Shown: one piece after another, positions 25,380 to 37,657 of the stretch | How the letters are laid out: each line of letters opens with the position of its first letter | Position numbering within the stretch: the first letter of the stretch is position 1 | Assembly (NCBI GenBank): GCA_013397455.1 | Contig: VYZB01000172.1 | Coordinates: 1,461,351 to 1,525,350, forward strand | From: Crotophaga sulcirostris | Taxonomy: Eukaryota > Chordata > Aves > Cuculiformes > Crotophagidae | DNA: 64,000 nt | Reading direction: 5' to 3' | Made by a program: the position numbers and the translations under genes | Notes under the pieces: model-generated | What the model was told of the DNA's origin: nothing | The model's input: the letters and a program-made list of their open reading frames with translations, nothing else | Databases searched by the model: none

Positions 25380-26200
25380 CTATAGAGAAAAAGAAATCCT
25401 ATGCAGAGTTTGTTCTCACTATTCAAGCATATTTTTCTTTAATTCAGCATTTGAAGGAAGATTACGCAGATTGCCACCATGAGACAATGAAAAGTACAAT
25501 TTCTTATGTGAAAAATCTTTAGATATTTAATTTAAACCAGGTGTGTACTCTAGATACGATAGTTCTTCATGCTGAACTAGGAAGAGATGATTAATAGCAA
25601 AAACATGTTTGAAAACTTGAAACTGCAAAACTTGCTGAATTTTCTTAGTATTTAGGAAGGAATAATGGCAAAGTATATCAAAAGTACCAAAGCTGTTTAT
25701 TGCCTGATGCTAGACACAGTACATTAATAGTTGATTCCATGATTTAGGTGTTTAACTTAACCATCTGACAAAATCAAATATTTTCCTCTCTTTTCCCCGT
25801 CTTACAGCCTACACACACGATTAGGGCAATCAGGGCTCTGGTTTATCTTCTGGACCCTTTGTAGCATACTTCATAGGCCACAAGTGGTTCTAGAGGGAAG
25901 GAGGCTTAAAGTTTTAAGCTATAGGAGACAACCTCAGCATTTGCAGTATATAGAAAGGTAAAACAACTTTTACTGGTTAAAGACTCTGCAGATATCACAG
26001 TGTATGCAACATGCTTGCATCTACTGTGCATCAAGGTGGTCACCTGTTTCAGAAGAGACTTCATCTTTTATGAATCTTTACATCTTTTACATTTACAAAT
26101 CTGCAGAATGAAGAATGAAGAACCTTATTCCTTAAAAAGGCTAAATTTAGTTTGCTATCATAATACAGAAAGTGGGCAGATATAGGTTTCTATGACTTAC
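25380..26200 (-). other. PTPN3: PTPN3 intron (821 bp)
   Basis: Donor AAT|GTAAGT at the high end. Nothing else is recognised. Confidence 0.8.
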
Positions 26201-26262
26201 ATTCACATAATTTGCATTAATGTAATCTTCATCTCCTTGCAATATTATCCTCGTGGCATCAT
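26201..26262 (-). CDS. PTPN3: PTPN3 exon, PTP domain DEDYINANYVN
   Basis: A short 62-nt exon that completes the Tyr codon begun in the preceding exon (T|AT) and encodes residues 442-461, DATRIILQGDEDYINANYVN. The DYINAN motif is diagnostic of classical PTP domains and contributes to the fold near the phosphotyrosine pocket. Acceptor TGTGCAG|AT, donor AAT|GTAAGT. Confidence 0.95.
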
Positions 26263-26529
26263 CTGCACACACAAAAAAATAATAAAGAGAGAATCAGATT
26301 CATAATTAAGGGGCACGCTTGTGTTCTATTAAGTCAAAAATCTGAGGAATTGCAGACACAAACAGCAGAATACAAATCAAAATAGATAACCTTTTAGAAA
26401 ATAAAATGAGTAATTATATGACTTTGATTATATAATGAAATCTTTAATCAAGAAGTTCAATACAACAGTTTTATAAGCTATCATTTAGAGGATAAAGCAA
26501 AATAGGCAGAAAGTCTACTTAATACTCAC
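26263..26529 (-). other. PTPN3: PTPN3 intron (267 bp)
   Basis: The smallest intron of the set, phase 1, with donor GTGAGT. Nothing else is recognised. Confidence 0.85.
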
Positions 26530-26620
26530 AAGGTAGGACATCTTTGTATCTATTCTTGTCCATATTCTGAGGTACCTTTGCACATGTAACAGCCAATCCT
26601 GGTTTCTTTCTATAAAGTTG
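26530..26620 (-). CDS. PTPN3: PTPN3 exon, start of PTP domain (KNRY loop)
   Basis: Encodes residues 411-440 plus the first base of Tyr441: [20 protein letters not shown] then [14 protein letters not shown] is the phosphotyrosine-recognition loop, whose Tyr stacks on the substrate ring and sets the depth of the pocket. Acceptor TTGCAG|CAA, donor CCTT|GTGAGT. The exon is 91 nt, phase 0 to 1. Confidence 0.95.
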
Positions 26621-29400
26621 CTGCAAGACAGGATGAAAATTGGTAGGATTTTGAGGGATGTGATTATATTATGCAAACACTAAATAGATTCACACGAAAA
26701 TACGCAGACAGGAAAAAAAAATAAGTTATTTTCTTTTATCTTTTTCCTAACCACCTGCAAAGTTCTCCTGAGATATTTTTGCATTTTTTAACATGACAAG
26801 AATTTCTCTTATTGCTAGCCGATCACCACCTTCAGAAGAATTTCTAGAAAAAAAAGAAAGGAGGCATAAGAGTCATTAACATAAACTGTTCCACTACAAC
26901 GTTGCCTTTTTCTTATAAAACTGTGGGCTAGAAGGAAAACAAGAAGTTGAATGTGGAAGAAGTGAGCAACAGAACACATTAGAAGAAAAAAAAAATCTGC
27001 AGCCTTATTCTTTGTAATCAACTGTAAACCAGAAAATTCAAACAAACTTCTGTTCCCTGGACTAAAACCTTCAAATTCAGTCCCTGCAAGTATCTGAAAA
27101 AATAAAGTTTCAATGTCTCAACATGTGACTCCCCTACTATTGCGGCTACCCCTATCTTGCAAACTTTATCTGGAGTAAATGTAGACACAAAATTGTATAA
27201 CCAAATATAAGTTTTAAAGTCAAAATGCATTAAATGCATTGTACCAGACAACAGAATGTACAGAGGGGGGAAGAAACAACAACAAAAAGTCACGAAATGT
27301 AATTATACAACTATATTTTTGTATTAAACACATGAAAGTGACTTGGAATTGAATTATTCATCTGGTTGTGGCAGAATTTTAGATACTTCATTGAACACTT
27401 ACTGAAGAGCTCATTATATCTTCCATATTTAATGAAGATTTAGAATACGGTTCCATATATATAGTGGAATGAAATAAATGGGAAACTAAAATCCCCTGCT
27501 CTGGTTGAGAGAAAAGGAACAACACACAAGAAGTTTATTCTAATGTGAGATTTACTGAATCCTACGACTTTGTATCACATCTCACCATGTTTTTCAACTT
27601 GAACAGCATAAACAAGCCATGTGAGAACAGAACTTGATAACAGCTTCTATCAGTTATAACTGAAGTTTCATTTTACTAGAGCCAAGTTGTGATTTCTGCT
27701 TTTTTGGGGGAGACAAAGAATACTAATTTAATGTTACATAACAATTCTGGAGCTTCCTTATTGTTGCCTGGACAAAATGTCACTTGCCACTGACAGATTT
27801 CTTAAATTATGGTTAAGTGGAGGAAGATATTCTAGAAAAGCTTGATTACTTGATTATTGGCTAATTATTTCCAATTTTACTAATACGAATGGACAGTTTG
27901 AGAGCCACCAAAGACGGTAAGTTGACACTGCAATTGTTTCTGCTTCTGAACATCACTAAAGATTGAACTCAAAGAAAGGAGGCCACTAAACTGTCCCCTT
28001 GTTTTTTAGATTTCAAAGAGGTTTGGTGTTTTGTTTTTTTTTTTTGTAGCATCAGCAATATCCTTTTTAAATGCTGCCAGGAAAAAAGTTAGAAAGGATC
28101 AAATAACCTATGAAGATTATTACAGGAACTTTGTGTACAAATTTAGTCAACAACTTTGAAAATTAAGAAAGCATTGAAAGTCTAGTTCATATCTTTTGAG
28201 TTACTATTTGAATAGCGAACAGACTCATTGCAACAGCTGCACTGCAACCAGCGCTGTGCATTTTAGAAAGCAGCCATTAACCATAGTCTACCATTCCTTA
28301 TCTTAACTCCCAGGAATCTTGGAAACAAAGTAAATCTCATAAAAAGAGTGGTTATGCAACATGCAATACCATAACTCTTCAGTTACCACCATTAAATCTT
28401 AGGGTATTTGAAAAACAGTGAAGGAAAAATATCAAAATGGGGCAAAATTGTATTTCTGTTCTACAAGTTTTCAGGAATAGAAAGGGTTACTCCTGAACTC
28501 AACAATATGAAATTTATAAATCATAATAACAAGGATTTTTCCAAAGTTATAATAAATGTTTGCATGTACAACAGCCAAACAAACACAAAAACACACATGC
28601 TGTACTCCCTTCCCATTAGAGGAGTGGCTAAATTATCTTTTGGAATTTCTCATGCTAACACTGGAGGAACTAATTTAATAAAGTATAAAAACATTTTATT
28701 AGTCAGGTTTCTATGGTATTCCTGGCTAATACATTGAAGAATATGACAAACACAAATTCATTAATCTATACAGCAGTTCTTCAAAGTCTCATCCTATATA
28801 CAGGGAAATGTCACCTAAAAGGTAGTCTGCCCAAGAAGTAACCATCAGTGTTTTAGATCTCCAGGGAGAAACACCACAGACTTCCTGCAAATGGAAATTA
28901 ACATTCTAACGCTTTCATATCAGCCTCTAAGAGAAGGAAACGAGGAATGGTCAAGTTACTCCTGTTATTCCATGAATGAAGGCAATACACGAGAATCTGA
29001 AACCCTAAATTAAGGTTTAAAAGATGTTCTAGAAATGTCACTCAGTGGCATGGAAAAAGAAACAAAGTAGAAGACTGAACTCTATCAAAAACTCACTCTT
29101 CTACTCAATGAAATAATTGGAAAAATAAGTATTAATTTAGTAATCTTTGGGTAGTTGAGCTAGAAACGTGTTAATTAAACCCTATTTTTCTCAGCATCGG
29201 ATGTTTTATGCAAGACTGGTAACTCATTCCTCCCTATCCTAAATAGAGAAAGGTGAAACTGATAGGCGAGTCACATTCTTGCTCTCGAGATAACACTTAA
29301 CAGAGGCAATGAGATTTCCAATTAATTAAGTCCTTTTATTACTTGCTGGTTATAGCTATTGGTCTATATTAATGGCACTTGAGAGTTGAGCATTACCTAC
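26621..29400 (-). other. PTPN3: PTPN3 intron (2.8 kb)
   Basis: Contains copy 1 of a ~195-bp duplicated segment (28588-28780), a poly(T) tract near 28034-28047 and no recognised CR1. Confidence 0.85.
28588..28780. repeat. Duplicated intronic segment, copy 1
   Basis: About 193 bp that align along their length, same orientation, with 29992-30188. Shared blocks include CCCATTAGAG/GCCATTAGAG, AATTATCTTTTG, ATGCTAACA, TGAAGAATATGACAAACA and CTATACAGCAGTTCT. Identity by eye is roughly three-quarters to four-fifths, with small indels. The flanks diverge sharply at the right end. It is not CR1 and the family is unknown. Confidence 0.8.
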
Positions 29401-29567
29401 CTCAAACTGAATAAGAACAGCCCCACTTTCCAATCCTCTCCTTAGTTGCTCCATAGACTCCTCCAGTGTATCACCAGCGTATTCAGAACAAATAGGAAGA
29501 AGAGTTTCTGGAAGATTGTGGGAATCAGCTTCATCTTCTGATTTAGGTTCCACAAACTGTTTAACTA
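29401..29567 (-). CDS. PTPN3: PTPN3 exon, PDZ-PTP linker
   Basis: Encodes two bases of Val355 and residues 356-410: VKQFVEPKSEDEADSHNLPE, then an acidic stretch and GDTLEESMEQLRRGLESGAV ending LIQFE. The helical GDTLE-SM-QL-GLESG-V-IQFE block leads into the catalytic domain and is a clear PTPN3 match. Acceptor TTTCAG|TA, donor GAG|GTAGGT. By comparison with recalled human PTPN3 the linker is about two residues longer here. It lies between the two copies of a duplicated intronic segment. Confidence 0.94.
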
Positions 29568-31331
29568 CTGAAAGTTGTATTGAAAATTAAAATCCATTAC
29601 ATACAGCATTAATGTTTTTGTAACACATATTAAAATTTACCAGCTTGCAAGAACAAATTTTGCAAAGGCAAGGCCTCAGAAAAGCAAACAGCAACACATT
29701 TATCTGCATTTTCTTAATGTATTATATTACTCTAGAAACTACTAAAGTAAAAGGTTCTCATGACCTTTCATAAAATGAAACTCCTTCATGTGCCTTTTTG
29801 TGAAGGCAAAATCTTTACTTCCAAGCACAATGAGTTTTTTGTTATAACTTTGTCTCACAGAATGAACTGCTGAATAGGCTAATGAATCATACCATCCACC
29901 ATCCTAAAACACAAATGAGTTTTGCCTAAAATATGTTTAGAGCATAATTAATTGAATATCTCTATGAGAAGCTTATGTAAGTTCAGACCCTCAACACAAA
30001 CATATTGTATTCCCTTGCCATTAGAGAATTATCTGCAACTGAATTATCTTTTGTAATTTCTTATGCTAACATTGAAAGAACTAACTTAATAAACAACAAA
30101 AAAATATTAGTCAGTTTTCTATGACATTTCTTGCTAAAATGTTGAAGAATATGACAAACATTAATGAACTAGTCTATACAGCAGTTCTGTCTCTATGAAC
30201 ACTATTACATCACCAAATGCACTCAGCTGTGGTTATTCTCTGCAATGACCAGCATTGCTCATATCTCCCAAGCTTCAGAAAATGCAGATCTGTTCATACT
30301 CATGCCTATACAAACAACTGGAATGCAGCCACAGGCTATCTTTAGATTGACCTGCTTGTCTTATCTGCAAGTTGGAAGAGGACTAGAAAAGTTAAGGGAA
30401 GAGTAAATACTGCATAGAACCAGAGGAAAGGCCTACAACAATAGGAACAGGACTGTTTGGGAACAAAAAAGACCAAGAGCCCATCTGTCTTCCCAGAAGC
30501 ACAGGAAATTTAAAATAAAGTAAATTCTGCAAAAGACATATCATTTAGGCAGTTTTATTCCCTCCTGTTTCCCAGTGATGCAGAATCCCTTCAGATTTTT
30601 AGGTCTTAATGTAATCATGAGGATCTCTGTGCAAAGCCTTTCCATCATAGTGGCAGTGTTAAGGCCTTATGATAGCTTCTAACGAAAGTAAATAATAAAC
30701 TAGAAGGCTCTTGGGATCTGCATATGTTTAAATATGGAGCCAAAACCCCCAAACTGGATGGGTTTGCAATATTTAAAATACATAGGCCTAAGACCCTGCA
30801 TATTTCAGAGACTGTCTCCTGCTTGCTGGCAGCAGTTTAGCAAGTAGACAGCACAGGTCAAGCTCAGTATTGTCACAAGATGTCTACTGTAAGAAAGGAA
30901 AAGGGGGGAAAGAAGCCTCTTTCCCCCTTTCTTCCCCCCTCTGTTTATTTGACTTGTTTCATTGTATATTTGCGCTGGAGAACAGCCCACGGGAATTTAC
31001 AAATCCACAATTGGACATTTGTGAAATTATGCTATATTTACAAAAAAACCCCACCCCAACAACTTTTACAAGGGACTATTTGTTCTCCTAGATTTTCTAG
31101 ACTTTAAAAATAAGAAATTCTTACCTGCTAGATTCTTTGTTGCAGAGACAAGAACCTACACAGTTAAAACTATCTGTACTACTAAGTTAAACGCAGGGAG
31201 ATCTACTTTTTATCACAGACCTATTCCCAGTGCACTGAGAACACATTTACGTAAACAGAAGAGGATATACCACCAAGTATAGGAGTAACCATCTCAAAAA
31301 TATTAGAAGTGAAGAAAATTAGCCCAGTTAC
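29568..31331 (-). other. PTPN3: PTPN3 intron (1.8 kb)
   Basis: Contains copy 2 of the duplicated segment (29992-30188). Nothing else is recognised. Donor GTAACT. Confidence 0.85.
29992..30188. repeat. Duplicated intronic segment, copy 2
   Basis: Partner of 28588-28780, about 197 bp, same orientation. The copies sit 1.2 kb apart in two adjacent introns, on either side of the exon at 29401-29567. The right end of similarity is sharp, after CAGCAGTTCT. Confidence 0.8.
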
Positions 31332-31488
31332 CTTTCCGCCTGACCAAAAGTGCAAGCTCTCTTGTGTGGGATTCTCTGCTGGCTTTTATGAACATGACCA
31401 CCTGGTCATGTGTGTGCTCTGAGATATCTCGGCCATTAATTAATACTATCTGATCACCTTCATTCAGTTTTGGAATGCATTTATCAGC
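31332..31488 (-). CDS. PTPN3: PTPN3 exon, PDZ domain second half
   Basis: Encodes residues 303-354 plus the first base of Val355: [52 protein letters not shown]. These are the middle strands, the alpha-2 helix ([11 protein letters not shown], with the His that contacts the ligand in class I PDZ domains) and the last strand. The match is to PTPN3; PTPN4 differs at [11 protein letters not shown] and ASRES. Acceptor AAACAG|GCT, donor AAAG|GTAACT. Length 157 nt, phase 0 to 1. Confidence 0.96.
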
Positions 31489-32353
31489 CTGTTTCAAGAC
31501 CAAAGAAACACATTAATGTCATTACAACCATTCAAGTAAGCAGGAACATGTCAGGTTATTAAGTTCATCATGTAAGCAAAGTCTTCAGAGTTCTTCTGAC
31601 AGGGTTTCACCATGTGTATCAGAAGTTCTGTCAAAAGATTCAGATCTAAAGCTGTCTTTCTTGCTTCAAAGCCTCTCAATAAAGATGAGAAACAGTTTGA
31701 ACAGCATATCAATAGCTATAAAAGGAATTCCTATTTATCAAGCAGTCAGCACATTGCTCTTAGAGACCTAAATTTCAGACTCCCAAGCCTCAACAACCAC
31801 TTGTTATAGCCATTTTCAAATAAATTTCTGGGAAAAGTGTTTCGGCACGTAAGATAGCACACTTCAATTTTTATGCAGTGAATACTGAGAAGTCCAAACA
31901 TGATTTTGATGAATACAATTTAAGCAACATGACATTCCCCAGGCATGTGGGTTTTTTTTAAATTTAAATAACAAAAATATGAAATAGGTATGGATTTCTT
32001 TATCAGTTTATTGTCTGGTGGATACTGAATGGTATCTACAAATAGAGAACATTCTTCTTCACTTCATTGGCTGGAAGTTCTAACAAGAAGATGCAGGTAA
32101 GAACCCAGCCTATGATGCTCAAGTACCCTGCATTTGTGAAAAATTCTTTTGCTACCTGTGACGGAGTGAACACTAAAATAAGGCTTTTCCCCATCTCAAA
32201 TGAAAACTTACATTATGTCTTGTCTTGGTTAGAGCAATTTAGATTAACTGCTGAACTGTAGGATTTGTTTGGGTTTTCAGCCACACTTCCTAGTACACTT
32301 AGTTTTAAGTCCAGTGCAAAACAATTTAAGCTATCATCAGAATATGATGCTGA

Positions 32354-32780
32354 TGCTACAAAGACGATTAAGGGAATAAAGCATCTCTCGTATTAGGAAA
32401 GGCTAAGAGAGGTGCGAAGAGAGGTTTAGCCTAGAGAAGACTCAGGGGGGATCTTGTCACTGTATATAAATACTTGAAGGGAAGGGCACAGAAAAGATAG
32501 AGCCAGGCTCTCTTCAGTGCTGTCGAGTGACAGGACAAGAAGCAATGGCCACAAACTGAAACACAGGAGGCTCCTTCTAAACATCAGTAAACACTTTTTT
32601 ACTGTGAGGTTGACTGGGCATTGGAGCAGGTTGTCCAGAGACACTGTGGAGCCTCCCACCTTGGAGTATTCAAAAGCCATCTGGACATGGTTCTGGGCAA
32701 CTGGGTCCAGGTGACCCTTGAGCAGAGAGGGTTGAACAAGATGACCTCCAGGTCCCTTCCAGCGTTCTGTGATTCTGTAA
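32354..32780 (+). mobile_element. CR1 LINE, 3' end with ORF2 C-terminus
   Basis: Plus-strand CR1 from the C-terminal ORF2 region (GAGGTTTAGCCTAGAGAAGA, ACAGGACAAGAAGCAATGG, CACAAACTGAAACACAGGAG, ACTGTGAGGTTGACTGGGC) to the 3' tail (GATGACCTCCAGGTCCCTTC, TTCTGTGATTCTGTAA). The reading frame is broken into short pieces, so this copy is older and inactive. It is truncated at the 5' end. Confidence 0.9.
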
Positions 32781-33081
32781 TATGAATGTGCTGGATTCTA
32801 TAACCTTTGACTGTCAAGTAGTGTAAGAATTTTATTTTCATTGCTATCCTAATTTTTATTTTGTCTAAGAAGTACCCAGATACGCAAGAGTGACAGACTG
32901 CATTTCATATGTTATATGGATGAGACATAGACCTTTACCGTTATTCTCTGTTCAAAGTAGTTCCCTGTATTTCCTCAACGCCAGCACAGATTCCCTGAAC
33001 TTTATTCATCCAGTGTTATTAACCCTATCAAAAAACTATCCTTAACTCCCCAAATCTGAACAAGCTATTCCAATACTAAAT

Positions 33082-33167
33082 GTTGTGGTGGCTTGGTAGT
33101 GCTCAATTAATGATTGGACTCAATGATCTTAAGAGTCTTTTCCAACCTAAACGATTCTATGATTCCA
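33082..33167 (+). mobile_element. CR1 LINE, short 3' tail fragment
   Basis: About 86 bp of CR1 3' UTR on the plus strand: GGTAGTGCTCAATTAATG, TTGGACTCAATGATCTTAAG, TCTTTTCCAACCTAAACG, ATTCTATGATTCC. No coding sequence remains. Confidence 0.85.
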
Positions 33168-35599
33168 TAATTAGACCCAATCCTGGTTATGCCTTGCACC
33201 AATGTCTCCTAAAGTAAGCTTGTCAGTGAAGTACTATATTACCAAGTAAAAATTAGGAAGAGGTGGAACGGAGAAGTGGTAATGAAAGAGCCAAGAAGAA
33301 AAATGCAGAACAAAAAACAACAATAGAGGCAAGGATAAGAAGGAGAAAATAAATTTGGAGCCACTTGTGTCAGAGAATAAACTGAAAGGAAGGAAAACTT
33401 AAGACATGTATGAGAGCCACAGAACAAATAAAGAAGAGAAAGAAGAGAGACAAAAGAGAGACGTATGCATGCGGAGAAAGTCCCAAGCAGAAGAGTTGCT
33501 TCAAAATTAAAAAAGGAATAGCTCCTTCCAACTTCTTCCAAAGAAATAAGGAAAGAAAACAATCAATGATAGGGAAGATTGACAATTATTACTAAAAAAA
33601 CCCCAAACGTAAACAGAAAAAGAATGAGAATTAGGAGCAGCCATGGTGTTCTTCAATTCTGACTTAACTAACTATTCACAGGTCCCCCAGAACTCCCTTG
33701 CCATATTTCGTACAGTTTATAAAGGCAAGACTGAAGAAGGAACTTACAAATGATTGATTTAATCACTCTGAAATATTGTTGTTTGAGATACAAATACTCT
33801 GAAATATAATTATTTGAAAAGAAAAATGATATAAAGACCACATCAGGTCAGTCTAGGAGCATCAAGAAGTAAAAAAGAACATGAAGGGAATTGTTTCTGA
33901 TCTCCTATGTCTGTATAATTTAGATTTCTTGGCTGGTTGCTGGCTATTATTCTTTATTACAGAAGGAGATTAATATCTTTGCTCAAAGAAACTTTATTAA
34001 TGATGTCATGCATTAATGCCTCAGCTCACTTACTTGAATCATCTGTCTATTTAAAATATATCTTGAAGGAGAATTAATTCCTCCAATGTAAGCTTAATTC
34101 GTAGATTTTTCAGATACTGAGCTTTTTCAGACAATTCATTATGTCAAAGGCTTCCTGTCCTATTGACACACCCAATGTTTCATTTTATGTTAATAACCTT
34201 GTTATTGCTCCAAGAAGCATGCATACTATTTTTCAATGAGAAGCTCTATTAAATAAAAACCTAATGACTTCTTCAGCACCTTAGGACATAAATACCATTT
34301 GTGGGAAAAATAACTATGGGACTTTAGTTAAAAAAAACCCAAACAGATCTGATAAACTGTTGTTTCTTTGGACTTAATGCTCTCCGACAACAATTTTGGT
34401 TAGGCTGTCCTATAATTCTCCCAGCATACTATATTGCTGCTGTGTTAGAGGGGGATTTTTAAAAGAACTTTAGGACATGAAAGTGATATTACTGCCTTAC
34501 TTGTGTGAGTAGATTTGCTTTCCCTCCTCCACAGAAAATACAGATCTCCTTGTAGGAATGTGGGAAAAAGTGACCTACAAACCTGAGAAATAATCTTAGC
34601 AAATAATATTACCAAACAGCATCCCTGAGGACAATTTACAGGATAATAAGTGAATCTAGATCAAGTTAAAATAGTAGCAAATATAATGAAGGAAAGGCAA
34701 CACTGAACTAAAATAACGTCAAAATGCATTCCTTAGACTGCTTAACTTGAACTTTCAAATATCAGCTACATTTCATTAAACAACCAAGAACAGGTAACAC
34801 TTAGTTTATAGAAAATAATATAAATCAATGTTATTACTGTGACGATTTAAAAATAAACATACTTTTTTCCTCTTGTTGTAACATGATATGATTTCTATAA
34901 CAGTGTTGTTGAGTATATTGTATTGGATAACTGTTTCCAATTTATTCCCCTAAATTTGACAGTTTGCTTTCTTGCTTACTAGGCTACAAGAGCTAATTGG
35001 CCACTTGAATCTATGCCTATGACACTAACTGGAGATACTTAAAATTAAGTGTGTAATTTAGAAGTCTAGTTCTTTTCCAATCTAAAAGAAGAAAACCAAA
35101 ACCCCAGATTAGTGCTTTCCAAAAGACAATCTGAATCCGCCAAACGAAATCACTGCCTCTGGCAGCATCAGTCATTCTTTGATAGTGGAATGAGCATGCT
35201 TGCCCTGCATTAACTTCAATATCTCAAAGCATCCTAAAGTTTGCTAGGTTGACCATGAAACATTTTAGGGACTGTTGTATTTTTACTTTGTGGATTTAAG
35301 TTATAATGATAATTTCCTACTAGTCTTTTATTTAAATAATTATTGTATTTCTTAAAGGAGTGCTAGGCACTGTGTGAATCAAGCCACAAGTCACAAATGT
35401 GACAAAAACAACTTTTCAAACACTTTGTTTTACCTTGATTTACATCATGACACTCTAGATATCAGTCCTGTTACTGCTTATAAGATTTCAAAAGTTGAAG
35501 AGTACATAGATTTTTTAAGATTAAGTCAGCAATATTTCCTATCAAGTTTCCACTGAAATTATTTTACGGTAGTTGAGAAATACACTTTGGAAGAAGCTG

Positions 35600-36669
35600 C
35601 TGGGTTAGGAATTGGTTGGATGGCCGAGCCCAGAGAGTGGTACTGAATGGTGTCTCATCCAGTTGGCGGCTGGTCACCAGTGGTGTCCCCCAGGGATCAG
35701 TGTTGAGCCCGGTCCTGTTTAATATATTTACTGATGATCTGGATGAGGGGATTGAGTCCATCATTAGCAAGTTTGCGGATGATACCAAGCTGGGAGGAAG
35801 CATTGATCTGTTAGAGGGTGGAAGGGCCCTACAGAGGGACCCTGACAGACTGGAGAGATGGGCTGATTCCAATAGGATGATATTTAATGAGTCCAAATAC
35901 TGTGTGCTACATTTTGGACACAATAACCCCATGCAAAGCTACAGACTGGGGACAGAGTGGTTGGAGAGTAGTCAGGCAGAAAGAGACTTGGGGGTGCTAG
36001 TAGATAGGAAACTCAACATGAGCCAGCAGTGTGCCCTGCGGGCCAAGAACGCCAATAGCATTCTGGCCTGCATCAGGAATAGTGTGGTCAGCAGGACCAG
36101 AGGAGTTATCATGCCCTTATACTCGGCACTGGTTAGGCCACACCTTGAGTACTGTGTGCTGTTCTGGGCCCCTCAGTTTGAGAAGGATGTCAAGATGCTG
36201 GAGTGTGTCCAGAGGAGAGCATCAAAGATGGTGAAGGGTTTGGAGCACAAGCCCTATGAGGAGTGACTGAGGGAGCTGGGGTTGCTTAGCCTGGAGAAGA
36301 GGAGGCTCAGGGGTGACCTTATTGCTCTCTACAGCTACCTAAAAGGAGGTTGTAGTCAGGCAGGGGTTGGTCTCTTCCCTCAGGTGACCAGTGACAGAAC
36401 AAGAGGACATCGACTCAAGTTTCATTAAGGGAGCTTTAGGCTTGATATTAGGAAAAAATTCTTCACTGGAAGGGTGATTGGCCATTGGAATGCGCTGCCT
36501 GGGGAGGTGGTGGAGTCACCGTCCGTGGAGGAGTTTAAGAGGAGACTGGATGAGACACTTAGTGCCATGGTTTAGATGATGGGTTGGTGTTAGTGTTAGT
36601 GTTGGGTTATAGGTTGGACTCGATGATCTCAAAGGTCCTTTCCAACCTTGTAATACTGTGATACTGTGA
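35600..36669 (+). mobile_element. CR1 LINE, longest copy, partial reverse transcriptase
   Basis: About 1.07 kb of plus-strand CR1. An open frame at 35616-36266 covers the later part of the reverse transcriptase: [20 protein letters not shown], the catalytic FADDTKLGG, then [33 protein letters not shown] and [19 protein letters not shown]. The frame ends at a TGA at 36264-36266, where related copies have Trp; coding similarity continues to about 36570 (RLDIRKKFFTG, RLDETLSAMV). The 3' tail ends with two ATACTGTG octamers. Endonuclease and early RT are absent. It is a well-preserved but dead, 5'-truncated copy. Confidence 0.95.
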
Positions 36670-37600
36670 GATAAAAAAATTTGAGATAACATACGTCCTC
36701 ACAAATTTATGGATTAATTATTTAGAAAAAAGTTACCAAGATGTCATATTACTATTAGATGTTCTATTACCATTGTTGTTTCACAATTGAATATAAAAAA
36801 ATAATTACTGTACTCATTCTGATGAACATTCCATTTAATCCATAAATATTTCCATAAGTAAAAAACCATGGCAAAATAAGAGCACGGCAAACATATTCTG
36901 CATCCTGTCTGCCCTGCCAAGTACTCTCCTACCCTATAAATATTTTTAGCCTAAAGGATTTCCTTAGGCTATTGTGGTTTGTCTATTCAGTTAACTGTCA
37001 GCAGGTTTTTCTCCTAAGTATTTTTCCTCTTCTGAACACCCACAAAATTATTTTAACCACAGCATCCTTTGTCAAGAAGTTTCACAGGTCTACTATCTTA
37101 TGCATGAAGAACTACTTCACTAAGCATGAAGAACCTGACTTTCAATAACTTGATTTGGTAGCCCATAGTTGTTCTACTGGAATTCCTTGCTCACAGTTCT
37201 CCTAATCTTACAGATGTCTACTGTATCTCTCATAAATTAGTTCTTTTTATAAAGCTGCAGATGCCCAGACTACTATTCCTTAATGAATACTGTTCTGTAT
37301 CTTCAGTCATTGCTCTTACCCTCATCAAACATTTTCCAGTTCAAGGTGCACTTTTTGAGATGACAGGGGAAACAAACATGCGTTCCTTGCAAAACAAACA
37401 TGGTATCTTGTTTGGCTAATACTTCCAGATCTTTTCATCTGTGGTTTAAGAAACCACTGGTCCAAATCAGTTTCCAAAGGCAATGGCTCAGTTGCTATCT
37501 CATACTGGTTATGGGTTTCCAAATTCCTATGTGTACGACGTCTGTGTGTGGTGGAGGGATTAATAAAGGAAGGGATTAAAAGTGTAAAGAATTTACTTAC

Positions 37601-37657
37601 AGGTGATCCTGGAGTTATTCTTGATACCACTAATGGCATTTTTTGATCTACACCACC
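37601..37657 (-). CDS. PTPN3: PTPN3 exon, PDZ domain early part
   Basis: A small 57-nt exon, phase 0 at both ends, encoding residues 284-302, GGVDQKMPLVVSRITPGSP. It joins GFNLK of the preceding exon to ADKC of the next, giving the GGxDQKMPLVVS strand typical of the PTPN3/PTPN4 PDZ domain. Acceptor TTCTAG|GGT, donor CCT|GTAAGT. Confidence 0.95.

Larger units (their letters stand above)
31489..37600 (-). other. PTPN3: PTPN3 intron (6.1 kb)
   Basis: Splits the PDZ domain after SP|AD. It holds three sense-to-window CR1 copies (32354-32780, 33082-33167, 35600-36669), all antisense to PTPN3 transcription. Purine-rich sequence lies at about 33240-33600. Confidence 0.85.

Noticed and set aside
28408..28737. 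109-codon plus-strand open frame overlapping the duplicated segment
   Set aside because: The second copy of the segment does not keep the frame, so selection for coding is unlikely.
35564..35932. 122-codon minus-strand open frame
   Set aside because: Shadow of the CR1 reverse transcriptase frame on the plus strand.
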